Made by a program: the position numbers and the translations under genes. Of a DNA stretch of 5,355 bases, positions 1-5,355 are shown one piece after another (position 1 is the stretch's first letter; every line of letters starts with the position of its first letter). The notes beneath the pieces were generated by a model that was given only the letters and a program-made list of their open reading frames with translations, did no database searches and was not told the DNA's origin. This DNA comes from CAZFYZ01 sp964523735 (lineage in GTDB: Bacteria > Armatimonadota > UBA5829), in assembly GCA_964523735.1 (NCBI GenBank), contig CAZFYZ010000191.1:1-5355 (forward strand), in the 5' to 3' direction.

Positions 1-1
1 G

Positions 2-1183
2 CTGGTGCAGCCCCGTCAGGAAGAACCCGCAGTAACGATGCACCTCCATCATCCCGTAGCCGAACGAGATAATGCGGATGTATAGCACGAGAGTAGCCAA
101 CACCTTTGGATCACTTGTAAAGAGAGAGGCCAGCCAGCGCGCCCCGAGCACAAACACAACAGTCATGAGCGCGCCATAGCCAAGCGCGAACCAGGTGGAG
201 ACGCGCTGCGCCTTGCAGACCCTGTCCATACGGCGGGCGCCGAAGTTCTGGCTCACGAAAGGCGTCAGGGATATGCCCAGAGCCATCGGAATCATGAACG
301 CGAACATCTCGATCCTTCCTGCCGTTCCGCTGGCCGCGACGGCCTCCGGACCGAATCCGCTGAGTATCTTCGTGATCACGCTCTGTGAGATGGGCATCAG
401 GATCATGCTGAGCACGCTTGGCACTGAGAAACCGGTGATCCTGCGCGTCGAATCAGCCAGGCCGCCCAGATGCCAGAAAAGAAGCCGATGCTTCCTCCCG
501 AGAAGGTACATCATCCAGATCGTCGTAAGGGCTTGCGCGACGACCGTCGCGAGAGCGGAGCCGCATATACCCATGGCCGGGAACCCGAGGTACCCGAAGA
601 TCATGATTGGGTTCAGGATACCGTTTATGATCGTGCCTGTCACCATGAGCCAACTGGCAGACTTGGAATCCCCGGCGGAGATCAGTATGCCGCTGCCAAG
701 CATCGGCAAGGCCATGGACAAGGAGCCCAGGTACCAGACGCGCATAAAGGCCGCGATCATCGGCATTGTCTTGGCGTCGGCTCCCAGCGAGCCGAAGAGT
801 GGCTGCATCGCGACGTAGCCCGCGAGCGACATGACGACCGTTACTACGGCCGTCAAGATGATGCCGTGCGTAACGAGGCGAGCGGCATCATCGTGGTCAT
901 CTCGCCCTATCGCGTGAGACACGAGAGCGGTCAGCCCTGACCCGATACCCCTCGCGACGCAGGTCAGCAGCATTACTACTGGAAAGATGAACCCCATCGC
1001 CGCCAGAGGAAGCGTCCCCAACTGCGCGATGAACCACGCATCAGTTAGACTGTAGGCGTTCATCGCGAAGGTGCCCGCCAACATCGGAAGCGCCATTGAG
1101 AACAGAGTGCGAGTTACGCCTCTGCGAACCAACACGGAGGCGGCTTCTTGCCTACCCTGCTCGATGTCTGTTGTCTGTGTCAT
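2..1183 (-). CDS. MATE-family multidrug efflux transporter (C-terminus beyond window)
   Basis: This is an inner-membrane exporter of the MATE family, which couples H+ or Na+ influx to export of drugs or metabolites. The frame stays open for 394 codons from ATG 1183 to the left edge. MATE proteins are usually about 440-470 residues, so roughly the last one or two helices are missing. The hydrophobic segments fit a 12-helix fold in two halves. The N-half signature lies at about residues 34-95 (MLAGTFAMNAYSLTDAWFIA, then LGTLPLAAMG, then ALVSHAIGR). The C-half counterpart is at about 275-320 (SGFGPEAVAASGTAGRIE, then SQNFGARR). A weak Shine-Dalgarno, AGAG, sits 5 nt before the ATG. In-frame GTG codons at 1195 and 1189 are possible but less likely starts. 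The gene is divergent from a marR-led efflux operon. NorM and DinF subfamilies cannot be separated here, and the substrate is unknown. Confidence 0.93.
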   Translation of the reverse strand, partial: MTQTTDIEQGRQEAASVLVRRGVTRTLFSMALPMLAGTFAMNAYSLTDAWFIAQLGTLPLAAMGFIFPVVMLLTCVARGIGSGLTALVSHAIGRDDHDDAARLVTHGIILTAVVTVVMSLAGYVAMQPLFGSLGADAKTMPMIAAFMRVWYLGSLSMALPMLGSGILISAGDSKSASWLMVTGTIINGILNPIMIFGYLGFPAMGICGSALATVVAQALTTIWMMYLLGRKHRLLFWHLGGLADSTRRITGFSVPSVLSMILMPISQSVITKILSGFGPEAVAASGTAGRIEMFAFMIPMALGISLTPFVSQNFGARRMDRVCKAQRVSTWFALGYGALMTVVFVLGARWLASLFTSDPKVLATLVLYIRIISFGYGMMEVHRYCGFFLTGLHQ

Positions 1184-1199
1184 AACCACTCTCACGTAA

Positions 1200-1220
1200 C
1201 TACTTGCTCTCGTCAAGCAT
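1200..1220 (-). other. Possible six-codon upstream ORF in the MATE leader
   Basis: On the minus strand an ATG at 1220-1218 opens the short frame MLDESK, which stops at TAG 1202-1200, 16 nt before the MATE ATG. It is preceded by GAAGAAGG with a 5-nt spacer, a better-looking ribosome-binding site than that of the MATE gene. It is out of frame with MATE, so it is not an alternative start. It could couple or attenuate translation of the transporter, but a frame this short can easily arise by chance and its composition shows nothing special. Confidence 0.2.
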
Positions 1221-1284
1221 TCTCGCCTTCTTCGGAGAGAAAAAAGTTGAGAAACACCGAAACCTGCCGGCCTGTGCTGTCGTC

Positions 1285-1302
1285 CAACATAACGTATTGT
1301 TG
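1285..1302. promoter_or_regulatory. Imperfect dyad overlapping the main operator
   Basis: CAACATAACGTATTGTTG is an imperfect inverted repeat: CAACA and TGTTG arms around a central ACGT, with 14 of 18 positions symmetric. Its right half-site GTTG (1299-1302) is also the left half-site of the perfect dyad at 1299-1313. Half-sites therefore run CAAC (1285), GTTG (1299), CAAC (1310). This may be a second, weaker regulator-binding register or simply chance symmetry. It lies where divergent promoters would be expected. Confidence 0.35.
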
Positions 1303-1313
1303 AATCATTCAAC
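1286..1313 (-). promoter_or_regulatory. Weak candidate promoter for the MATE gene
   Basis: Reading the minus strand, GTTGAA (1313-1308) and TATGTT (1291-1286) could act as -35 and -10 hexamers with a 16-nt spacer. Transcription would then start about 95 nt upstream of the MATE ATG, with the -35 buried inside the 1299-1313 dyad, so a bound repressor would occlude it. On the plus strand TATTGT (1295-1300) is a possible -10 for marR, but I find no good -35 at the right distance. Sigma-70-like consensus is assumed for an unidentified phylum, so this is only a suggestion. Confidence 0.22.
1299..1313. promoter_or_regulatory. Putative MarR-family operator (perfect 15-bp dyad)
   Basis: GTTGAAT-C-ATTCAAC is a perfect inverted repeat with 7-bp arms and a single central base. 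It lies between the divergent MATE and marR genes, 56 bp before the chosen marR start. Short AT-rich palindromes are typical of MarR-family sites. The arrangement GTTGA-N5-TCAAC resembles the sites described for the MarR-family repressor MexR of Pseudomonas aeruginosa, which also controls an efflux operon. The symmetry is seen directly. That the adjacent MarR protein binds here, and controls both directions, is inferred from position and family habit. Confidence 0.65.
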
Positions 1314-1315
1314 TA

Positions 1316-1328
1316 TTGCCAGCGGCAA
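1316..1328 (+). repeat. Short inverted repeat in the marR leader
   Basis: TTGCC-AGC-GGCAA is a perfect 5-bp inverted repeat with a 3-nt loop, immediately downstream of the operator dyad and upstream of marR. It could form a small hairpin near the 5' end of the mRNA or be an additional protein contact site. It is too short for a terminator and has no T-run after it. Confidence 0.25.
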
Positions 1329-1368
1329 CTAATCCTGCGTCGACTTCACTGTGAATGGGGGCGATGAA

Positions 1369-1842
1369 ATGGCCGGTGAACCGGCAATACAATGCGCAAC
1401 TGCCGTGTGGGACACGTTCCACAGGATGATGCACGCCGTCAGACCCGAACCACACAAGAAACCGGCAAAGGACCTTTCTATTCAGCAGTTCCGCGCCATG
1501 CTGACAATCAAGCATCACCAGGGCATATCACTCACCGAACTGCGCGAGCACATGGGAGCATCCATCTCCGCCGCGTCCAAGCTTGTGGACGGACTGGTGG
1601 AAAGAGGCTACGTCCGGAGGGAAAACGCCGAGGCTGACCGGAGACGGCTTATCCTTGCCCTGACTCCCGATGGAGAGCAGGTCCTGAGTGTCGTTGATAT
1701 GGAGGTGCTCTCGAAGCTTGCGAGAAGGTTGGCGGCACTGTCTGAGGGCGAACGATCAATGGTGACGCTCGCGATGGAACTGCTGAGGGAAGCGCTCACT
1801 TCCCACGAAGACGCAGTCCGCACAGGAGACAACGGAAGATGA
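1369..1842 (+). CDS. MarR-family transcriptional regulator
   Basis: This is a cytoplasmic winged helix-turn-helix repressor of the MarR family, 157 residues from the chosen start. These act as dimers and usually release DNA when a phenolic ligand or oxidant binds. The DNA-binding core is at about residues 54-102: helix-turn-helix SLTELREHMG with recognition helix SISAASKLVDGLVERGYV, then the diagnostic wing with D90, R91, R93 and LALTPDG. Flanking helices (about 8-50 and 105-148) would form the dimer interface. I chose ATG 1369 because a GGGGG tract lies about 8 nt upstream. In-frame GTG 1351 would add six residues but has no Shine-Dalgarno. The only cysteine is C9, near the N-terminus. OhrR-type regulators sense peroxide through an N-terminal cysteine, but no wider OhrR signature is evident. 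It is the first gene of the efflux operon, overlaps the next gene by ATGA, and follows a palindromic operator, so autoregulation is likely. Confidence 0.93.
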   Translation: MAGEPAIQCATAVWDTFHRMMHAVRPEPHKKPAKDLSIQQFRAMLTIKHHQGISLTELREHMGASISAASKLVDGLVERGYVRRENAEADRRRLILALTPDGEQVLSVVDMEVLSKLARRLAALSEGERSMVTLAMELLREALTSHEDAVRTGDNGR

Positions 1843-3107
1843 GAAAGATCACCCAATACACTGCCGCAATCGCGTGCTTTGCGCTTATGGCCTCGACCGC
1901 CGTTAGTCAGGAACCCGTGCGAACCGGTCCGTGGTCGCTGCAGGAGGCAGTCGAGACAGCATTGCAGAACCAGGCGGATGTTCTGACCGCGCGGAACAAT
2001 GTCTCGATTGCGCGCAGCCGGACCACCAGGGCCATCAGCGACTACTTCCCACAACTGACCATACAGAACAATGCTTTCGTCACTGGCAGCGGCGAGGGAG
2101 TGCTCACCAGGACTACGACCGGCACCGCCTTCTTCGCAACCCAGAACGTCTTCGACGGAGGCATCCGTGAAGCGAACGTGTCCAGCGCGCGCTATGACGC
2201 CAAGCAGAGCCAGGCGGGGCTCACTCGCACGGTTCAGACGGTCACATTCAACGTCACCAGAAACTACTACGACGTACTTCGGGCCAGGCATCTGGCAGAC
2301 GTCGCGCAGAAGAATGTAGGCTACAACGAGGAACTGCTCAAGCAGATAGAGGCACAGGCCGAGGCTGGTACATCGGCCCCTATCGACGTTCTGCCGGTTC
2401 AGGCCCAGTTGGCAAACGCCCGCGTCACTCTCCTTACCGCTCAGAACAACGTGCGAACAGCGGCGCTCACACTTCAAGGGTCGATGGGTCTCTCGCCACA
2501 GCCCGGCTTCGACGTGCAGGAGGTCGAGACTCCTCCAGATCCCCGGATCGAGGCGCTGAACACCTACATGGAGTTGGCGCTCAAGACCCGGCCGGACATC
2601 GCTCAGGCGCAAGCCGGCATCGGCTCCGCCAAGGCTTCCGTCAGAGCCGCACGCATCAATCTCTACCCGCGGCCTGTCGTGTCGGCGAACTACCAGCGTG
2701 AGATTCAGGGCGGCTTCACCACCGACGCAACACAGATGGTCGGCAGCATCGTGCTGGACCTCTTCAACGGCGGCGCGAATAGAGCAGCATTCAACGAGGC
2801 CAAGGCCAACCGAGCCAACGCCGAGCTTCAGGCAGCGCAGCTCCTGAAAGACATTCAGACCGAGGTCGAGGAGGCTTATCTCAACCTCACCAGCGCCAGG
2901 GAACGCCTGAGTGCCACTACTGTCGGCCTCGAGGCGGCGCAGAAGAACTATGAAAACCAGCGAGAGAGGCTGAGCCTCGGCTCGGGGACAATACTTGACG
3001 TGCTGAACGCCGAAGTGCAACTCGTGACGGCGCAGGCCAATGACGTTCAGGCGCGCTACGACTACTATACCGCACTGGCCCAGGTCGAGTACGCAACGGG
3101 CGAATAG
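1839..3107 (+). CDS. TolC-family outer-membrane efflux protein
   Basis: This outer-membrane factor would form a trimeric channel-tunnel giving the pump its exit to the outside. It has 422 residues, within the usual range for the family. An N-terminal signal peptide (basic MRK, hydrophobic core to about residue 19) probably ends near AVS-Q at 23/24. Two tandem OEP repeats are visible. YFPQLTIQ (69-76) matches LYPRPVVS (275-282). NVFDGG (103-108) matches DLFNGG (307-312). The helices at 139-150 match those at 343-354. EAGTSAPIDVLPVQAQLANA (175-194) matches LGSGTILDVLNAEVQLVTAQ (380-399). Such duplication is a hallmark of TolC. The start codon overlaps the marR stop (ATGA), with AGGAG 10 nt upstream, so translational coupling is likely. 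The adaptor gene follows after 21 nt. No lipid-attachment cysteine is apparent; C13 lies too early in the signal. Confidence 0.94.
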   Translation: MRKITQYTAAIACFALMASTAVSQEPVRTGPWSLQEAVETALQNQADVLTARNNVSIARSRTTRAISDYFPQLTIQNNAFVTGSGEGVLTRTTTGTAFFATQNVFDGGIREANVSSARYDAKQSQAGLTRTVQTVTFNVTRNYYDVLRARHLADVAQKNVGYNEELLKQIEAQAEAGTSAPIDVLPVQAQLANARVTLLTAQNNVRTAALTLQGSMGLSPQPGFDVQEVETPPDPRIEALNTYMELALKTRPDIAQAQAGIGSAKASVRAARINLYPRPVVSANYQREIQGGFTTDATQMVGSIVLDLFNGGANRAAFNEAKANRANAELQAAQLLKDIQTEVEEAYLNLTSARERLSATTVGLEAAQKNYENQRERLSLGSGTILDVLNAEVQLVTAQANDVQARYDYYTALAQVEYATGE

Positions 3108-3128
3108 CAAGCGCCAGAGGTGAGAGCA

Positions 3129-4811
3129 ATGAAACGCAGGAAACTGAACTGGAAAATTCTGGCCGTTGTGGCCGTAGTGGTTATTGGCGGCTTCGCCCTC
3201 AAAGCCGGCAAGTCGAATGGCGCTGAGCCGATCATCAACAAGGCTCAGGTTGTGCGGGACAACATCACCGCCAGCGTCTCCGGCAATGGCGTCCTCGAGG
3301 CAGTCACCACTGTTGACGTGCGTTCCAACGTTGGTGGGCAGGTAGTAACGCTGGCCGTGGACGAAGGCGACTACGTGAAGGCCGGGCAGCTCATTGCCAA
3401 GATCGACCCGTCCGACTCCGTAACCGCGCTTCAGCAGGCGGAAGCCGATCTGGCCGCAGCCAATGCCAAGGTAGCTCAGGCCAGAGAGGGCTCGACTCTT
3501 CAGGACATACAGACATCGACAGGCATCCAGAGTGCCACACAAGCACTCGAATCTGCCAAGCAGCGGCTCGCGCAGGCTGAGCAGCAGGCGCGCGTCCAGC
3601 CAAAACTCACCAACCAGGCAGTCGTTCAGGCCAAGAGCAGTCTCGACGCGGCGTTGGCCAGTCAGAAGCAGACCAAGGTCGCGCTGGCGCCTCAGAAGCT
3701 TGCGTCCGCCAAGGCTTCTTACGATCAGGCCAAGGCCACGTACGACCAAGCCGAGCGTGAACTCCGGCGCCAGCAGACGCTGTTCAAGAAAGGCTTTGTG
3801 GCGCAGAGCCAGGTGGACGCAGCCGAGCAACAGTTCGGCGTGGCAAAGGCGCAGCTTGCGAACGCCAAAGAGAAGCTCGACACCGTGAAGGACGAAGCCG
3901 ACCAGGACGTTGCCAGCTCTGACGCAAAAGTGGCACAGGCTAAGGCAGCTTACGAAACGGCTCTGGCCAACCGGGTTCAGGATGACCTCAAACGGCAGGA
4001 CCTGGCCGCCGCCAAGGCCGCCTACAAGCAGGCGCAGGCTGCGCTTGCCTCGGCGAAGGCATCGGCCTACCAGAACCAGATAAAGCGCGGAGACATCCTG
4101 CAGGCGCGCGCGCAGCTCGAGCGCGCCAGGGCATCGGCCAAGAACGCTCGGACTCAGCTCGGCTATACCACTATCCTTGCCCCGCGGTCGGGAGTGGTCA
4201 CAAAGAAATACGTTGACGTCGGGTCTATAGTCACTGGTGGACGGTCCGCCATCGGCGGCGGAGGCGGCGCTGGTATATCCATCGTCGAGATTGCTGACGT
4301 GAGCACCATGTGGGTGGTGGTCAACGTTGACGAAACCGACATCGCCAGAATCTCGAACGACCAGATGGTAGACATTACGGTGGACGCCTACCCGGATGAG
4401 GTCTTTGAGGGCACAGTCATCAAGATCGCGCCGCAGGCAGTGGTCGATCAGAATGTGACCACGGTGCCTGTCACTGTCGAGATTCAGGACGGCGACGCAC
4501 GCCTGAAGCCCGCGATGAACGCGTCCTGCGACTTCATCACAGAGCGCAAGGAAAATGTGCTTCAGGTGCCGAGCGAAGCCGTCAACGAAGGCGAGAATTC
4601 GTCCACAGTTACGGTACTGGCGAAAGACGGCAAGCAGATCACTCGCAGGGTGCAGACTGGCATAATCGGCAACGAAACAACGGAGATCATCGCCGGCCTC
4701 AAGGAAGGCGAGACGGTCATCACATCCGTAGTGGAGGCGACCGATGCCACTGCCTCCCCGCAGTCCTCCGGCCGTGGTGGCCGCCGCGGCGGTCCTCCCC
4801 GAATGTTCTAG
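3129..4811 (+). CDS. HlyD/MacA-type periplasmic adaptor (membrane-fusion protein) with long alpha-hairpin
   Basis: This adaptor subunit would link an inner-membrane transporter to the TolC-like duct. It has 560 residues, longer than typical MacA (about 370). A basic start and one membrane anchor occupy residues 8-24. The first lipoyl half is at about 46-96 (SGNGVLEAV, GGQVVTLAVDEGDYVKAGQ). A very long Ala/Lys/Gln-rich coiled-coil hairpin runs from about 97 to 343. The second lipoyl half is at about 344-390 (LGYTTILAPRSGVV, VDVGSIV), then a beta-barrel (391-470) and a membrane-proximal domain (474-536). A Gly/Arg-rich tail ends the protein. The hairpin tip near 214-227 has R214 and L218 of the RLS motif, but the serine position is A225; S227 is close by. 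ATG 3129 was chosen because GAGGTGA sits 5 nt upstream. In-frame GTG 3120 lies inside that Shine-Dalgarno. Substrate is unknown. Confidence 0.92.
   Translation: MKRRKLNWKILAVVAVVVIGGFALKAGKSNGAEPIINKAQVVRDNITASVSGNGVLEAVTTVDVRSNVGGQVVTLAVDEGDYVKAGQLIAKIDPSDSVTALQQAEADLAAANAKVAQAREGSTLQDIQTSTGIQSATQALESAKQRLAQAEQQARVQPKLTNQAVVQAKSSLDAALASQKQTKVALAPQKLASAKASYDQAKATYDQAERELRRQQTLFKKGFVAQSQVDAAEQQFGVAKAQLANAKEKLDTVKDEADQDVASSDAKVAQAKAAYETALANRVQDDLKRQDLAAAKAAYKQAQAALASAKASAYQNQIKRGDILQARAQLERARASAKNARTQLGYTTILAPRSGVVTKKYVDVGSIVTGGRSAIGGGGGAGISIVEIADVSTMWVVVNVDETDIARISNDQMVDITVDAYPDEVFEGTVIKIAPQAVVDQNVTTVPVTVEIQDGDARLKPAMNASCDFITERKENVLQVPSEAVNEGENSSTVTVLAKDGKQITRRVQTGIIGNETTEIIAGLKEGETVITSVVEATDATASPQSSGRGGRRGGPPRMF
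3708..3749 (+). repeat. Tandem 21-bp repeat encoding two heptads in the adaptor hairpin
   Basis: Two adjacent 21-bp units (3708-3728 and 3729-3749) match at 16 of 21 positions and encode AKASYDQ and AKATYDQ (adaptor residues 194-207). The similarity at DNA as well as protein level suggests a heptad duplication in the descending arm of the coiled coil, just before the tip. Related AKAxY units recur at residues 270-275 and 294-299 without close DNA similarity, so they may reflect coiled-coil constraint only. Confidence 0.5.
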
Positions 4812-4830
4812 CAGGGCACGGGAGAAGCTC

Positions 4831-5355
4831 ATGATCACAGTAGAGAACCTCCACAAAACATACAGCATGGGCGACATCTCGGTGCACGCACTGAAGGGAG
4901 CGTCGCTCGGAATCAGCGCCGGAGAATTCGTCGCGATAATGGGACCGTCGGGGTCGGGAAAGTCGACTTTCATGAACATCGTCGGCTGCCTGGACAAGCC
5001 CACGGAAGGCTCATACCTGCTCGACGGCCAAGAGGTCGCGGGGATGGACGAAGACGAACTGGCGGCTGTGCGGAACCGGAAGATAGGCTTCGTGTTCCAA
5101 ACGTTCAACCTCATCCCGCGGCGGCCGGCTCTGCGGCAGGTTATGCTGCCCATGATGTACGACCCCGACGCAGCCAACCTCGAAGAGCGCGCGCGGGCGG
5201 CTCTGGCGCGGGTCGGGCTCGGGGACAGAATGGACCACAAGCCTAACGAGCTTTCCGGCGGGCAGCAGCAGCGTGTGGCAATCGCGCGGGCGCTGGTGAG
5301 TAACCCCGTGATCATTCTCGGTGACGAGCCCACAGGCAATCTCGACACCCGCACC
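4831..5355 (+). CDS. ABC transporter ATP-binding protein, MacB/LolD type (C-terminus beyond window)
   Basis: This cytoplasmic ATPase would energise the tripartite pump. The first 175 residues are present, of about 220-240 expected for a stand-alone ATPase, or about 650 if fused to its permease as in E. coli MacB. Visible motifs are Walker A GPSGSGKST (38-46), Q-loop FVFQ (Q90), ABC signature LSGGQQQRVAIARAL (141-155), Walker B VIILGDEP (160-167, with D165 and E166) and D-loop GNLD (169-172). The H-loop lies beyond the edge. The wording around the Q-loop (FVFQTFNLIPR) and DEPTGNLD is typical of the MacB/LolD/FtsE group. Position after an adaptor and an outer-membrane factor favours a MacB-type exporter over LolD. 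The ATG follows GGAG by 6 nt and lies 19 nt after the adaptor stop. A small oddity is ILGDEP where ILADEP is usual. Confidence 0.93.
   Translation, partial: MITVENLHKTYSMGDISVHALKGASLGISAGEFVAIMGPSGSGKSTFMNIVGCLDKPTEGSYLLDGQEVAGMDEDELAAVRNRKIGFVFQTFNLIPRRPALRQVMLPMMYDPDAANLEERARAALARVGLGDRMDHKPNELSGGQQQRVAIARALVSNPVIILGDEPTGNLDTRT

Noticed and set aside
195..818. A 207-codon plus-strand open frame across the MATE gene
   Set aside because: It is antisense to a well-supported MATE coding sequence, has no Shine-Dalgarno, and its product resembles no family I know.
1240..1245. T-run on the minus strand (AAAAAA on plus) as a possible terminator or attenuator in the MATE leader
   Set aside because: No stable stem immediately precedes the T-run. 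The nearby GCCGGC palindrome cannot form a useful hairpin.
1351..1368. GTG 1351 as the start of the MarR regulator
   Set aside because: No ribosome-binding site precedes it, while ATG 1369 has a G-rich tract at suitable spacing. The six extra residues add nothing to the fold. It is not fully excluded.
1839..1910. Lipoprotein signal in the TolC-family protein (cysteine at residue 13)
   Set aside because: The hydrophobic stretch before C13 is too short and the context AAIAC is a poor lipobox. A standard signal peptide ending near residue 23 fits better.
3120..3128. GTG 3120 as the start of the adaptor
   Set aside because: This GTG lies within GAGGTGA, which is the Shine-Dalgarno for ATG 3129.
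4812..4830. Possible terminator between the adaptor and ATPase genes
   Set aside because: The gap is only 19 nt, contains the Shine-Dalgarno of the ATPase, and has no stem or T-run. The genes look co-transcribed.
1608..5354. A 1248-codon open frame on the minus strand running antisense through the whole efflux operon
   Set aside because: It lies opposite four genes with clear family motifs. Its translation is rich in Leu, Arg, Ser, Gly and Cys with no recognisable domain, and it has no start signal of its own in the window. Long antisense frames are common opposite GC-rich coding DNA.

Overview
The window reads as a drug or metabolite efflux locus from a diderm (outer-membrane-bearing) bacterium. 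The DNA is moderately GC-rich, by eye a little under 60 %. The double membrane is inferred from a TolC-type outer-membrane channel with a signal peptide beside a periplasmic adaptor. Nothing in the sequence fixes the phylum, and I make no closer assignment.

Layout: (1) Positions 2-1183, minus strand, carry a MATE-family multidrug exporter. Its C-terminus lies beyond the left edge. (2) A divergent intergenic region follows (about 1184-1368). It contains a perfect 15-bp dyad, GTTGAAT-C-ATTCAAC, the kind of site MarR-family repressors bind. (3) From 1369 to the right edge, four tightly packed plus-strand genes form an evident operon: a MarR-family regulator, a TolC-family outer-membrane factor (joined to marR by an ATGA overlap), an HlyD/MacA-type membrane-fusion adaptor (21-nt gap), and a MacB/LolD-type ABC ATPase (19-nt gap). 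The ATPase is cut by the right edge after 175 codons.

How the parts probably work together: the ATPase, with a permease expected just past the right edge, would power a MacAB-TolC-like tripartite pump. The adaptor would bridge the inner-membrane transporter to the TolC-like duct. The MarR protein probably represses its own operon and perhaps the divergent MATE gene through the shared dyad, so two mechanistically different exporters (ion-driven and ATP-driven) would be under one ligand-responsive switch. The gene families are clear from sequence. The regulatory link and the pump's substrates are inference.

The most distinctive features are the compact array of CAAC/GTTG half-sites between the divergent genes and the very long alpha-hairpin of the adaptor (about 120 residues per arm, with a variant RLS tip). 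There is also a possible six-codon upstream reading frame in the MATE leader. I see no RNA genes, mobile elements, CRISPR arrays or convincing terminators, and no sign of a wholly new system.
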